A DNA stretch of 64,000 nt from Gammaproteobacteria bacterium (GCA_009841615.1 VXLL01000004.1:176000-239999); one strand, 5' to 3'. Numbered from the stretch's first letter, positions 27,244 through 37,453 are shown. A program made the numbers and translations. The notes: generated by a model from the letters alone, not told the origin.

Positions 27244-28913
27244 AAAAACTCGTAGCTACCGCGTTCCTAGTTGCTTCTATCCCTATTTTCGCCGAGGTAA
27301 CCGTAAGTCTCAGCCAGACCGAAATTTCCGAAATAGAACGGGTTTCGTTAACGATTCGTTTAGAGGGCATACCACCACGGGACGATCCGGATTTTTCTGC
27401 GTTGGAAGATGACTTTGATATTCTCAGCCAAATGAGTGAGACTGATCAGAGACTCGTAAACAACCAATACACCTCTTCTAAAACATGGACTCTGGTTCTA
27501 AAACCGAAAAAGGTGGCCGAGCTTAAGATTCCCTCTTTTGCGATTGGCAACTTTACCTCAGAAGAACTCAGTATAAAAGTCGTACCAATATCTGAGGAAC
27601 TGGCTGAAAAGTTAGACCAAGAGGTATTCTGGGTCACCACGGTCGACCGTAAAGAACAATACGTTCATGGGGGAATCCATGTCGAGAGGAAACTCTATTA
27701 CTCAAATAATGTCAGCTTGGTTCGCATCGGGCGACGCGGCGGCCTACCAGCGCCTCAGGACGTTGAAGATGCACACATCGTAAATCTTGGTAATCAAAAC
27801 GATGATTGGGCTCCGCGGAACGGTCGTAGTTATCGCGTTTACACGCAAGAGTTTGTGATTTTTGCTGAAAAAAGCGGTACACTGTCGTTACCGCAGACTT
27901 CAGTTACCGCGAACATTGACCTCGACAATCGAAGTGTTGCCGCGGTGGTTCGCACCGAACCACACGATTTGACAATCCTGCCAAGACCAGAAGAATATCC
28001 CTCAGGTATTCCTTGGCTTCCCGCTTCCAATGTGGTAATTACTGATGACCTTGGAGAACTTGATCTATCAGACTTAGTCGTTGGAGACAGCTTCTCTCGG
28101 CGAATAACGATTGAAGCCTTAGACAGTATCAGCACCGGCATCCCAGAAATTGAGGTCGAACTACCACAAGGTATGCGTTCTTACCCAACCACTCCGAACT
28201 TTAACAACGAACGTCTGGGTAACAAAATTATTGGAACAAGAAGCGATGAACAAGCATTTGTCGTTACCCAAGCTGGAGAATTTACAATTCCAGATACGGA
28301 ATTGGTTTGGTGGAATACTAACACTAAGCAGGTTGAACGGTCGATTATCCCTGGCCGTACCTTTGTTGTTGGAGCGGGTTCGGCAGCGAATGCGTCGGGC
28401 AACAGCAATAACAGTGGAAGAAGTAACTCTCGACAGATACAGGGTGCGTCCGGTCTTGAAGGTTCCGATGGAATTTTCCAAAGATCCCCGTTTTGGGTAA
28501 TAGTTCTCGCAAGTACTGCAATAGCACTGTGGGTTGTTAGCATCGGTGTTGTAGGAGTACGGGCTTGGATATTAAATAGACGACGCAAGCGCGATATCAC
28601 GACATCAGACGAAGATGTAAAAGTTGAAACGTTATTGAAGAGTAATTCCAGTCGAGACGTGAAGGAAGGAATGTTGCGTTGGTTGACTTTGAAACTAGAG
28701 GTCTCTCGAGTCGGTGCCATCCTTCTGCTTCAAAAACATCCCACAACGGCCACCGCGTTACGCGGCGTGAATGACCATCAATATGGTACAACCAGCAAAG
28801 CGACAAAGCTTGACCGTAATGAAATCAAACGCGCGCTAAGAGAGATCGAACGGGAAGTTCAGCAACAACGAGCGCACACTACCACGTTCTGGCAGTTCTA
28901 TCAACCGACCTAA
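27237..28913 (+). CDS. batD: BatD-like exported membrane protein
   Basis: A 558-residue protein with a signal peptide (MVKKLVATAFLVASIPIFAEV). A long beta-rich periplasmic part opens VTVSLSQTEISEIERVSLTI and includes YVHGGIHVERKLYYSNNV, characteristic of BatD. An Asn/Ser-rich stretch (about 385-400) precedes one membrane helix (about 420-445, VIVLASTAIALWVVSIGVVG) and a cytoplasmic helical tail. Its start overlaps batB by 7 bp. It closes the operon. Bat genes were first linked to aerotolerance in Bacteroides; the molecular role is not settled. Confidence 0.9.
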   Translation: MVKKLVATAFLVASIPIFAEVTVSLSQTEISEIERVSLTIRLEGIPPRDDPDFSALEDDFDILSQMSETDQRLVNNQYTSSKTWTLVLKPKKVAELKIPSFAIGNFTSEELSIKVVPISEELAEKLDQEVFWVTTVDRKEQYVHGGIHVERKLYYSNNVSLVRIGRRGGLPAPQDVEDAHIVNLGNQNDDWAPRNGRSYRVYTQEFVIFAEKSGTLSLPQTSVTANIDLDNRSVAAVVRTEPHDLTILPRPEEYPSGIPWLPASNVVITDDLGELDLSDLVVGDSFSRRITIEALDSISTGIPEIEVELPQGMRSYPTTPNFNNERLGNKIIGTRSDEQAFVVTQAGEFTIPDTELVWWNTNTKQVERSIIPGRTFVVGAGSAANASGNSNNSGRSNSRQIQGASGLEGSDGIFQRSPFWVIVLASTAIALWVVSIGVVGVRAWILNRRRKRDITTSDEDVKVETLLKSNSSRDVKEGMLRWLTLKLEVSRVGAILLLQKHPTTATALRGVNDHQYGTTSKATKLDRNEIKRALREIEREVQQQRAHTTTFWQFYQPT

Positions 28914-28989
28914 GCAGAGCACATCGCTTTAGCACTGTTCTCTAGATTAAATCCAGTTCTTTTTAGTTCACTGATCGGTTAAATCACTC

Positions 28990-29784
28990 ATGACGAACAG
29001 AAAACAAGTAATGAAAAAGGCTGATTACGAGAACGAGCTGCGACAATTACAGGACGAGTTGTCGATCATGTTAGAGTGGATTATCAACACTAACCAAAAA
29101 TACGTCGTCATTTTCGAAGGCCGGGACGCAGCTGGGAAAGGTGGTGTAATCAAACGGATTACACAATATCTCAATCCCAGAAACGCTCGTATCGCAGCAC
29201 TTCCGGTTCCAACGGAACGTGAAAAAACGCAGTGGTACTTTCAACGTTACGTCAGTCATTTGCCCGCTAGTGGTGAATTGGTGTTGTTTGATCGAAGTTG
29301 GTACAACCGCGCCCTGGTCGAACGAGTCATGGGCTACTGCACCGAAAAGGAGTATGAAGAGTTTATGATCTCCTGTCCAGAGTTTGAACATATGCTAATT
29401 CGCTCTGGTATCCATGTTATAAAGTACTGGTTCTCTGTCTCTGACGATGTGCAGGAAGCAAGATTCAAACGCAGACTGGAACAGCCGAAGCGTCGTTGGA
29501 AGTTGAGCCCGATGGACTTAGCATCTCGAATGCTTTGGGTCGAATATTCAAGAGCAAAAGATGACATGTTAGCTCGAACACACACAACGCAGTCGCCTTG
29601 GTTTGTCGTCGATGGTGACGTGAAGAGACATGCGCGTTTGAACTGTATTCACCACTTGCTCAGTATCATTCCGTACGAATGGGTAGATCAGCGAGCCGTT
29701 GAATTGTCGTTGCGACCGCAGAACCCAGAGTACAAACGACCCCCGTTTGAGTCGCAAAATCATATTCCCAAGCGATATCCGTAA
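28990..29784 (+). CDS. ppk2: Polyphosphate kinase 2 (PPK2 class I)
   Basis: A 264-residue cytoplasmic kinase moving phosphate between polyphosphate and nucleoside diphosphates. Walker A is EGRDAAGKGG (43-52), Walker B is LFDRSWYNR with Asp101, and the lid holds KRRWKLSPMDLASR. The short single-domain form and SPMD lid fit class I, which favours NDP phosphorylation from polyphosphate; this class call is an inference. It is flanked by batD (76 bp upstream) and folE (66 bp downstream), with a hairpin over its stop codon. Confidence 0.93.
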   Translation: MTNRKQVMKKADYENELRQLQDELSIMLEWIINTNQKYVVIFEGRDAAGKGGVIKRITQYLNPRNARIAALPVPTEREKTQWYFQRYVSHLPASGELVLFDRSWYNRALVERVMGYCTEKEYEEFMISCPEFEHMLIRSGIHVIKYWFSVSDDVQEARFKRRLEQPKRRWKLSPMDLASRMLWVEYSRAKDDMLARTHTTQSPWFVVDGDVKRHARLNCIHHLLSIIPYEWVDQRAVELSLRPQNPEYKRPPFESQNHIPKRYP

Positions 29785-29806
29785 AACCGCTTAAATGCGT
29801 TTACGG
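29779..29806 (+). terminator. Hairpin spanning the ppk2 stop codon
   Basis: CCGTAAA (29779-29785) pairs with TTTACGG (29800-29806), with an inner CGC/GCG pair block. The stop codon lies in the left arm. No T-run follows, so a rho-independent terminator is doubtful. It may protect the 3' end of the message or attenuate readthrough into folE. Confidence 0.35.
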
Positions 29807-29850
29807 AATCGATTTCAACCTTAAATCAAAGGCACAGTAAGCACTTCTAT

Positions 29851-30402
29851 ATGGATCCTATAGCAGCAAACATTGAACAAATTCTTCACAACATCGAGGA
29901 AGAACACACTCGCGAAGGTTTAACCGACACCCCAAGGCGCGCAGCGGACGCTTTGCGGTTTATGACTCAGGGCTATAACGTGAGTATTGAAGATGTCGTA
30001 AGTAACGCTCTGTTTGAATCGGATCTGGAAGAGATTATCCTAGTGAAGGACATTGAACTCTACTCATTATGTGAACACCATATCATGCCCTTCATAGGCA
30101 AGTGCCATGTCGGTTACTTACCTCAAGGTAAAGTACTTGGAATATCGAAGATTGCTCGTATCGTCGATATGTTCGCACGACGCTTACAAATCCAAGAACG
30201 ACTAACGCAACAGATTGCTAACGCAGTCTACGAAGTGACCTCCGCAAGTGGTGTAGGAGTAATCATTGAGGCACAACATTTATGCATGGCGATGCGAGGT
30301 GTTCAAAAGCAACACTCCTCTATGAAGACTTCGGTCTTGTTAGGTTCCTTCAGGGATGCTATGGACACACGATCTGAATTTCTTCATTTAGTTAACCAGT
30401 GA
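29851..30402 (+). CDS. folE: GTP cyclohydrolase I
   Basis: A 183-residue zinc enzyme converting GTP to dihydroneopterin triphosphate, the first step to folate and pterins. The zinc ligands are visible: Cys74 and His77 in SLCEHH, and Cys145 in [44 protein letters not shown] and the C-terminal RSEFLHL match the family. Length is normal for the short bacterial type. The 40-kb region encodes an aromatic amino acid hydroxylase that needs a reduced pterin, a possible consumer. It is convergent with pepN. Confidence 0.96.
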   Translation: MDPIAANIEQILHNIEEEHTREGLTDTPRRAADALRFMTQGYNVSIEDVVSNALFESDLEEIILVKDIELYSLCEHHIMPFIGKCHVGYLPQGKVLGISKIARIVDMFARRLQIQERLTQQIANAVYEVTSASGVGVIIEAQHLCMAMRGVQKQHSSMKTSVLLGSFRDAMDTRSEFLHLVNQ

Positions 30403-30413
30403 TCGAGTTAGTA

Positions 30414-33098
30414 CTACAAATCAACTTTTAAGCCACGATTCACAACGTCACTAAGATCTTTCGACTGCATCGTTCCCGCAATCGAGCGAAGTGCGTCTTG
30501 CATTAAAGCCCGTCGTTTGGGTCCAAACCGGTTCCACCTAGTAAGAACAGTAGCCAGTCTTGCCGAAACTTGTGGATTGGTCGTTTCCAACTCAATGATC
30601 TTTTCAGCGAGATATTGATACCCTTCCCCGCTCAAGTCGTGGAAGTTCTTGTAGTTCGAAGTGAAAGCTCCATATACGCTACGCACTCTATTTGGATTAG
30701 TCTTGTTGAAGGCTTCGTGTTTCTCTAACAATTTAACCCTGTCAATCGCGCCCGGAAGCGTACACATGATTTGGCACGAGAACCAATTGTTTACGACAAA
30801 GGCTTCGTGCTCGAACCGTGAGTAGAACTCGTCGATGACTTCCTGTTTGGTACGCTGGACCTGGTCTGGTAGTTCAAGCAATTGAACGAAGTTTGCCAAA
30901 CGATCAGTCAAATTGTCAGCGTTATTGAAATTGTCTCGAAGCAAGTTTCCGATTGACTCAGGATGCTTCTTACCCATTCCGCGACGTAAATACGCAAGTG
31001 CGGCGTGCCTTGTCGCGCGACGATTGACGGCCGCTCGAGTTGTTTCGTATGACGGTTCTGCGGGATGTTGGACATAGAGTTCCTCCCATAGCTGCAACAG
31101 TTGATCGGCGAGAAACTGAGATAATTCGTCTCGGTTTATAACGATATCATCAAAGTCGGCACCGGGATTTGCATCGAGAACGTTAAAGACGGAAGGTGGT
31201 TGGAGCATCGCATTTAGTAACGACTTACGCTCACGACCATTCTCACAATCCTGTAACTGGTCGACTACACACGTAGTTAGCTCTGCTACTCGACCGAGCT
31301 CAACGCTACGATTCAAAATGAAGCGACCATAAATGGATCGCATCGCATTCCACTTTGTGAAACCATCGCTATCGTGGGCTGCGAGCATTTCAAGTTGATC
31401 GACAGATTGTGGATAGTCAACGTAAACTGGAGCTGAAAAACCGCGCAAAAAGCTTACGGTCGCACCTTGCGGTATGCCCTGAAACTCAATCGAATCTTTG
31501 GTGTTTTTCAAGTGCACGATCAGCGTACCATCTTCGTTCGGATTCTCTACATGCATATCTGATCGACAGCTGATGTCGTATCCATTCTGCTTGCCAGTCT
31601 GTCCAAGCACTTCTCGTCCCTTAGAGTCAATCAATCCAATCGCTAGGGGTATGTGAAACGGCTCTTTGTGGGGTTGATTCGGAGTTGGTTCACATCGTTG
31701 AGCGATTTCCAGATTCATAGACCCATCGTCTTGAGTTTCAGAAACTGTTAGTCTAGGAGTACCCGCTTGAACGTACCATCGGAAAAACTGTGACAAATCC
31801 AGTCCCGAAGCATCGCTTACCGCACGTGCGAAGTCTTCGATGGTAACTGCCTGACCGTCATGGCGATCAAAGTACAGGTCCGTCGACTTTCGCCACCTTT
31901 CTTTACCAGCCATCGTATGCATCATCCGCAATACTTCGGCACCTTTCTGGTATATAGTCGCCGTGTAAAAATTCGTGATTGCCGTATAACGATCTGGGCG
32001 CACTGGGTGTGCTAACGCGCTAGCATCTTCTGGGAACTGTGCGGCTTGCAAACCTGCGACTGTTTGAATTCGTTTCGCGGTTGCACCCACCGTCGATTCA
32101 CTAAATTGAGTATCGCGAAATACTGTAAAACCTTCCTTCAGACTCAACTGAAACCAGTCTCGACAGGTCACGCGGTTCCCACTCCAGTTGTGGAAATACT
32201 CGTGCGCGATAATCCCTTCGATCCGTTCATAAGCACCGTCGGTAGTAGTATCCGGATCCGCTAATAGCGCACTAGCATTGAAGATGTTTAGACCCTTGTT
32301 TTCCATCGCGCCAAAATTGAAATCGTCTACGGCAACAATCATGAAGCGATCCAAGTCGTACTCGCGGCCGTAAGCCTCTTCATCCCATTTCATCGAGCGT
32401 TTCAGGCAATCCATTGCCCACACACATCGATCTTTGTATTTGTGCTCAGTGTAGATGGTTAATCGAACTGTTCGACCAGAACAAGTTACAAATTCATCCT
32501 CCAACGCAGCCAGATTTCCCGCGACGAGCGCAAACAAATAGCTGGGTTTGCGAAATGGATCGTGCCAAGTTGCTGAATGTCGACCTTCTGGTAAATCTTC
32601 CTCGTGAATTAAGTTTCCGTTCGACAAAAGGTTCGGAAATTTTGACTTGTCGGCTTCGATCGTGGTAGTAAAAATACTTGACACATCGGGTCGATCAGGA
32701 TAGTAAGTCATGCGCCTAAAACTCTCTGCTTCGCACTGAGTGCAGAATAAGTTTGAGGACTTGTAAAGTCCCTCTAACGTGGTGTTGGTTTCTGGATGAA
32801 TCTTCGTAGTGATCGAGAGAGCAAACGACTCCGGTACATCAAATATGGTCAGTCCTTCTGTATCGACCGAATATTCATTGTTGGACAGTTCACGTCCATC
32901 GACTGCTATACTTTCTAGTTCAAGATGTTCTCCATCAAGGCGAATCGAGTTGGAAGTTGCACCATCGACTTCAAATCTCAGGTCTGAGTCAACAAACGAG
33001 CCGTCGTCGAATAAACGAAACTTGAGCTTAGTCTCATTCATTCGCCAACCGTATGGTTCATATTCCGATAATCTAATTACTTTTTGGTCTGTTCTCAA
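30414..33098 (-). CDS. pepN: Aminopeptidase N (M1 family)
   Basis: A zinc aminopeptidase of about 894 residues. GAMENKGLN (substrate N-terminus) lies near 263 and the zinc site is HEYFHNWSGNRVTCRDW (HExxH near 298, second Glu about 19 residues later). The four-domain length matches E. coli PepN. The TTG at 33098 is chosen as start: GGAG lies eight bases upstream, and the protein then opens MRTDQKVIRLSEYEPYGW, close to Pseudomonas PepN. An ATG at 33119 and a GTG at 33167 are alternatives, but the latter begins inside a terminator-like hairpin. The enzyme trims peptides in cytoplasmic protein turnover. Confidence 0.95.
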   Translation of the reverse strand: MRTDQKVIRLSEYEPYGWRMNETKLKFRLFDDGSFVDSDLRFEVDGATSNSIRLDGEHLELESIAVDGRELSNNEYSVDTEGLTIFDVPESFALSITTKIHPETNTTLEGLYKSSNLFCTQCEAESFRRMTYYPDRPDVSSIFTTTIEADKSKFPNLLSNGNLIHEEDLPEGRHSATWHDPFRKPSYLFALVAGNLAALEDEFVTCSGRTVRLTIYTEHKYKDRCVWAMDCLKRSMKWDEEAYGREYDLDRFMIVAVDDFNFGAMENKGLNIFNASALLADPDTTTDGAYERIEGIIAHEYFHNWSGNRVTCRDWFQLSLKEGFTVFRDTQFSESTVGATAKRIQTVAGLQAAQFPEDASALAHPVRPDRYTAITNFYTATIYQKGAEVLRMMHTMAGKERWRKSTDLYFDRHDGQAVTIEDFARAVSDASGLDLSQFFRWYVQAGTPRLTVSETQDDGSMNLEIAQRCEPTPNQPHKEPFHIPLAIGLIDSKGREVLGQTGKQNGYDISCRSDMHVENPNEDGTLIVHLKNTKDSIEFQGIPQGATVSFLRGFSAPVYVDYPQSVDQLEMLAAHDSDGFTKWNAMRSIYGRFILNRSVELGRVAELTTCVVDQLQDCENGRERKSLLNAMLQPPSVFNVLDANPGADFDDIVINRDELSQFLADQLLQLWEELYVQHPAEPSYETTRAAVNRRATRHAALAYLRRGMGKKHPESIGNLLRDNFNNADNLTDRLANFVQLLELPDQVQRTKQEVIDEFYSRFEHEAFVVNNWFSCQIMCTLPGAIDRVKLLEKHEAFNKTNPNRVRSVYGAFTSNYKNFHDLSGEGYQYLAEKIIELETTNPQVSARLATVLTRWNRFGPKRRALMQDALRSIAGTMQSKDLSDVVNRGLKVDL

Positions 33099-33125
33099 AG
33101 AAATATCTCCGTGTCTCATGTGCAA

Positions 33126-33169
33126 TAAAAAGAGTGTGCTTGCCGGCGGTAAATGCTCCGCGCACACTC
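33126..33169 (-). promoter_or_regulatory. Terminator-like hairpin in the pepN leader
   Basis: Read on the minus strand, GAGTGTGC (33169-33162) pairs with GCACACTC (33139-33132). An inner GCGG/CCGC pair lies between them. A run of five T follows directly (33130-33126). This is the form of an intrinsic terminator, but it lies in the 5' leader of pepN about 30 bases before the chosen start, so it could be an attenuator. The upstream gene is divergent, so it does not end another transcript. Confidence 0.5.
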
Positions 33170-33428
33170 ACCTAAGATTTTAATAATAAGGGCGTGATTG
33201 TAGTTCTGGTTTTGCTCAACAGAAGCAAATAATTCCAAATCTTGTTCGACAAATATTTACTAAGACTCTTGATACGCAAATCTTCTGATCTATCACCCGA
33301 ACACCAACGTTTTTGAGTTACGATTTTTTCAAAATATCACTCTCTAGGAGAGAATTTTCTCGCATCGTGTAAATGTCAATTCAGTTGCAACTCTATTCAA
33401 TACTTCGACCTGTTTGTAATATGCGCTC

Positions 33429-34565
33429 ATGAAAGTTGGAATTTGTGGCTTAGGAGACCGGTTAGGTTACTTAGTAAAAGTGTTTACCGATACGATTCCA
33501 AATTTTGACGTCGTCTGTTACGCAGATCCCGATCCGACTGGTTTTCGACGCATGGACGAGCAACACGTTCGCCGGTTACGAGGATTCAAAAATCTCGATA
33601 CGATGTTAGAGAAGGAACAGCTCGACTTGGTGATGATAGGTTCACCAAACGTGTTTCATTGTGACCAATTGTGTCTAGCACTTGAGTCAAGGGTAAAAAT
33701 CTTTTGCGAAAAGCCTGTCGTTGTATCAGAAGAAGAGACGTTTCGACTACTACGAGAACTCAGCAAAGTAGGCATGGATCAAATCATAGTTGGACTGGTC
33801 TTACGTTATGCACCGCTGTATCGAGATCTTCAAAAACTTAATCTACAAGGCGTTTTAGGCGATATCATTAGCATCGAGGCAGCAGAACATATCCCACCAG
33901 TTCATGGTGCATTTTTCTTCCGAGATTGGCGACGCAAGACAAAATTCAGCGGCGGTTTCTTGTTGGAGAAGTGTTGCCACGACCTCGATTTGTACGCTGG
34001 ATTAGTTAAATCGCGACCGCGTCGAGTAGCAAGTTTTGGTGGAAATTCCTTCTTTACACAGAGTCATCAACATCTTGCAGAAGAGACGACTTATCAACGA
34101 TGGCCCGCACATTGGCAGAGTACAGATAGCTCGTTTTCGGGGGACGCTGATATAGTCGACCATCAAGTAGCGCTGGTGGAGTACAACAACGACGTTCGAC
34201 TATGCTTTCACACGAACTTACATACCTCAGACTCATTTCGACGCTTCTGCGTGATAGGGTCAATGGGTATGGTGGAAGGAGATTTCGTACGAGGCTATCT
34301 AAAAGCCCACAGTTCTGTACCTCAGAAGTGCGTTTTTGATTCGAGATATACGCACGACGATGAGTCGATGCACTATGGCGCAGAAGAACAAATGGCACAC
34401 GATGTCGCTAAACATTTAGAATGCGGAGATCCTCTACCCGTGTCAGTATTGGATGCACTAGAGGCTGGACTAACAGCAATCAAAATCGATGAGGCTCGAC
34501 AACAGGGAAATGTATTGGACCTCAACGCTCTGTGGACAAGATTTGACGAAGCGACTAACTCTTAG
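33429..34565 (+). CDS. Gfo/Idh/MocA family oxidoreductase
   Basis: A 378-residue NAD(P)-dependent oxidoreductase. The N-terminal Rossmann domain opens KVGICGLGDRLGYL and carries VVCYADPD and MIGSPNVFHCDQ. The family EKP motif is IFCEKPVVVSEEE near residue 97. The C-terminal beta-sheet domain includes GGFLLEKCCHDLDL, with the H/D pair often used in catalysis by sugar dehydrogenases of this family. The substrate is probably a sugar or cyclitol but cannot be named. It is divergent from pepN across 330 bp. Confidence 0.88.
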   Translation: MKVGICGLGDRLGYLVKVFTDTIPNFDVVCYADPDPTGFRRMDEQHVRRLRGFKNLDTMLEKEQLDLVMIGSPNVFHCDQLCLALESRVKIFCEKPVVVSEEETFRLLRELSKVGMDQIIVGLVLRYAPLYRDLQKLNLQGVLGDIISIEAAEHIPPVHGAFFFRDWRRKTKFSGGFLLEKCCHDLDLYAGLVKSRPRRVASFGGNSFFTQSHQHLAEETTYQRWPAHWQSTDSSFSGDADIVDHQVALVEYNNDVRLCFHTNLHTSDSFRRFCVIGSMGMVEGDFVRGYLKAHSSVPQKCVFDSRYTHDDESMHYGAEEQMAHDVAKHLECGDPLPVSVLDALEAGLTAIKIDEARQQGNVLDLNALWTRFDEATNS

Positions 34566-34707
34566 GTCATGAAAGTGGGTCAAGATTCCAGCTGGTCGTT
34601 GCCGACGGTGATTTTCATTGGATTAAAGCAGATTTTGTTAGTGGAAATCATCCTTCCCGTACGACTCGAACACAGTAATTCATTTTCTAGTTGTACAGTA
34701 CAATGGG

Positions 34708-35712
34708 GTGAAATATGGCAAGGTTTCTGATTTCTGCAGGCATCTATTGGTACAAGCGGTAGACCAAGAAGTTCTGACGCAAGTCTGTCATTGGTTAAGA
34801 CAAGGACAGTCATGTTGGCTCGCGACCGTCGTCGCAACCTACGGTTCGTCACCGCGTCCTATTGGTTCGTTATTTACATGCAATAAAGATGCACTGGTTG
34901 TTGGCTCTCTTTCCGGTGGGTGCGTGGAAGAAGATCTCGTCGATAAATTAGTCAACGGCGAGGTGGCATTCGACAAGCCCTACTTCATGCGTTATGGGAA
35001 GACCGAAGAGGAAGCAACAAAATTCGGCCTTCCGTGCGGTGGTCAGTTGGATATAGTCGTTGAACCATTGAACGCACAGAACCACACGAAAGACATCTAT
35101 AGTCAAATCAACTCGGTTCTCAACCAACGTCGTTCTGTACGTCGTACCGTGAGATTAGACACTGGAGACACGTCATTAGTCGAAACCGCCACATATTCTC
35201 CACTGGTGTACGAAGCAGAAAGTAATCTTCTGGAACAGACGTATGGACCAAGACGTCAGCTCTTCGTAATAGGTACAAATATGGTGGCACAGTATGTAGC
35301 AGAGTTCGCGCAGAAACTAGACTTCCGTGTAACGGTGATCGACACCGATCAAACAAACATTGATTCCTTCCCTGTCCCGGGCGTAGAAAGAGTGTGCGAT
35401 TTGCCCGACGAAGTAGTCCAAAGGCAAGCCAACGACCAAAGTTCGGCTATTGTTGCACTGTCTCACGACCCTCGACTAGACGATATGGCACTAATTGGAG
35501 CGTTTGAAACGCCCGCGTTTTATATTGGTGCTATGGGATCTCAGCGGACGTCAGCTTCAAGGCGCGATCGATTAAGAGACCTAGGAGTTTCCGAACAAGA
35601 ACTTGCCCGATTACACGCACCTATTGGGTTTAATATCGGAAGTAAAACCCCACCTGAAATTGCCATTTCAATAATGGCAGAAATCACTCAAACACAATAC
35701 AATAAAACTTAG
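34708..35712 (+). CDS. XdhC family molybdenum hydroxylase accessory protein
   Basis: A 334-residue protein of the XdhC/CoxI family. The N-terminal domain has CWLATVVATYGSSPRPIGSLF and SLSGGCVEEDLV. The C-terminal Rossmann domain begins QLFVIGTNMVAQYVAEFAQ and has the late block FYIGAMGSQRTSASRRDRL and GSKTPPEIAISIMAEI. XdhC binds molybdenum cofactor, promotes its sulfuration and delivers it to xanthine dehydrogenase-type enzymes. No such enzyme is in the window. The start is uncertain: GTG at 34708 lacks a clear ribosome site and a TTG at 34747 would also fit. Confidence 0.88.
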   Translation: MKYGKVSDFCRHLLVQAVDQEVLTQVCHWLRQGQSCWLATVVATYGSSPRPIGSLFTCNKDALVVGSLSGGCVEEDLVDKLVNGEVAFDKPYFMRYGKTEEEATKFGLPCGGQLDIVVEPLNAQNHTKDIYSQINSVLNQRRSVRRTVRLDTGDTSLVETATYSPLVYEAESNLLEQTYGPRRQLFVIGTNMVAQYVAEFAQKLDFRVTVIDTDQTNIDSFPVPGVERVCDLPDEVVQRQANDQSSAIVALSHDPRLDDMALIGAFETPAFYIGAMGSQRTSASRRDRLRDLGVSEQELARLHAPIGFNIGSKTPPEIAISIMAEITQTQYNKT

Positions 35713-35734
35713 TTTTCCGTTCTTGGAGACGTAC

Positions 35735-37453
35735 ATGAGACAAACTCAATTAGCTACGTTCACTGGACTACTCGCCATTGTCGTAGCTAGTGTTTGTAAT
35801 TCAATAGCAATTGCCGGGACGTTCACCGTCCGAGGAACATTCATCGCGGACGAGCCCGAAGGTTCGGTAAATAACGAACCTGCCTCGCCATCACCTCTTG
35901 AGGAAGCACCTGTCAAAGTTCTAATTGGAGATGGCAATGAATCAACTCAGTCTTCTTCAAACGTTCTGGTGTCAGGAAGTATGCAAAACGGTGAAATATC
36001 ACTCATCGGAGAAATTGATGCAGCAACTATCGTGACTATTTCTGTTGACGTTGGCCTCGATGCTCCATTGGAGCTTGATGCAGTGGTAGCACCAGGTAGA
36101 GAAGTGTCATTCGCGTTGCTCGAGTGGCCTACTGTTTTGGCTTTTCTAGGCTCTGTAAATTCAACCACAGATACATCCCAACAGTTTAGAATCTACGGAA
36201 ATCTAAGTGCTGTGAAATTTGACTTAAAACATGCGACCATACTGGCTCGAGTCTTAACGAGAGATACGCTAGGGGAAGTGAACGTCACTAACTGGCATGT
36301 GTTATTGAAAAACAACAGGTTCGAAATTATTGGTGAGATTACGGAACCTCGTGTTGTAAATGTCTTTATCTATAAAGGAGCAAATTACACTCAGATGCAA
36401 GCCGTCATCGAACCCGGTACCGAGATTGAACTAACCACGCCGAGCGGTTCGTTCAAAGACATTATCGCAAGTGCTCCATCAGGTGAGGGAACACACGCGA
36501 AGCTTATTGACAGCTGGCAACAAACTGACGAATATTGGTCAGCCAAAAGAGCGTATATGGTTGCGCTCAACAACTATCAGAAAGAGTTGCTTGAACAAAG
36601 AGCAGCTAACGTCGGGTCAATATCGCAGCCCAGTGAAATGGCAGCTTTACCGAATGATGATTCGACCATTGAACCGGATATTGCCAACGATGAAAACAAT
36701 GAATGTGCACAGTATGCAGATCGACGACGAAACGTACAACGTCAAGCGACGACTCCCACTGAAGTTCCCGAACATGTCAAAGCACTCCGAAAGTTAAACA
36801 GACTAAGACTTGATCCTCTCGAAAATATCGCGCAACAAACAGAAGATCCGATGGATGCATTACTTGCACTAGATCTGGGGGCTTTTTGGGGAGAACTTGA
36901 ACGGCAGACTATTTACGACCGTCTAGCACAGACTCTGGATTCGGAGACCGTAAACCGACGAGTGATACACGACCGTAATGACCATGCTCGATATCTGAGT
37001 CAACTGGAAAAAATATTTTCACTTTTCGTCGGTACAAAAGCACCAGAATTCGCACTGACGAGTTTTAAAGGATCCGAGGTCGAACTATACGACGTAATCG
37101 AAAATCATCAGTACGTACTTCTCGAATTTTGGGCATCTTGGTGCGGTCCGTGCATAAAAGCACTCCCTGGCCTCAAAGGAATGTACGCCAAACGTAATAG
37201 TGATCAGTTTGAAATAGTTTCTGTTTCCATCGACAGAAGTCGTACGATGTGGGAAGCAGCATCGGAAAAACATGAGATTCCTTGGATCAACCTAGTGGAG
37301 TCAGACGCATCTAACACCAAAGTGTCGTCTACCTATGGAGTTGATTACGTCCCAAAAAACTATTTACTCGATAGTAATGGATGCATAGTGCAAAAAGATA
37401 TTACCGCGGCACAGCTCGAACGATTTTTGTCTATCGCTGACGACCCCGGTTAA
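35735..37453 (+). CDS. Large exported TlpA-like thioredoxin-fold protein
   Basis: A 572-residue exported protein. The ATG at 35735 lies six bases after GGAG and opens a signal peptide (MRQTQLATFTGLLAIVVASV). Two beta-rich repeats follow (FTVRGTFIADEPEG, FRIYGNLSAVKFDL), then a helical linker with SWQQTDEYWSAKRAYMVALN. The C-terminal thioredoxin domain has WASWCGPC near 466-473 and a cis-proline in VDYVPKNYLL. The linker and domain order match the lipoprotein at 5598-7037, so the two are paralogues. No lipobox cysteine was found here, so a soluble periplasmic form is likely. The smaller relative follows 79 bp later. Confidence 0.8.
   Translation: MRQTQLATFTGLLAIVVASVCNSIAIAGTFTVRGTFIADEPEGSVNNEPASPSPLEEAPVKVLIGDGNESTQSSSNVLVSGSMQNGEISLIGEIDAATIVTISVDVGLDAPLELDAVVAPGREVSFALLEWPTVLAFLGSVNSTTDTSQQFRIYGNLSAVKFDLKHATILARVLTRDTLGEVNVTNWHVLLKNNRFEIIGEITEPRVVNVFIYKGANYTQMQAVIEPGTEIELTTPSGSFKDIIASAPSGEGTHAKLIDSWQQTDEYWSAKRAYMVALNNYQKELLEQRAANVGSISQPSEMAALPNDDSTIEPDIANDENNECAQYADRRRNVQRQATTPTEVPEHVKALRKLNRLRLDPLENIAQQTEDPMDALLALDLGAFWGELERQTIYDRLAQTLDSETVNRRVIHDRNDHARYLSQLEKIFSLFVGTKAPEFALTSFKGSEVELYDVIENHQYVLLEFWASWCGPCIKALPGLKGMYAKRNSDQFEIVSVSIDRSRTMWEAASEKHEIPWINLVESDASNTKVSSTYGVDYVPKNYLLDSNGCIVQKDITAAQLERFLSIADDPG

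Noticed and set aside
28181..28720. A 179-codon open frame antisense to batD
   Set aside because: batD is intact and fits its operon; the antisense frame has no recognisable domain or ribosome site.
34691..34703. Perfect palindrome TTGTACAGTACAA just before xdhC, with GTAC cores like the imu boxes
   Set aside because: It is only 13 bp, lacks the CTGT-N8 spacing, and no promoter could be aligned with it; a chance match is likely.
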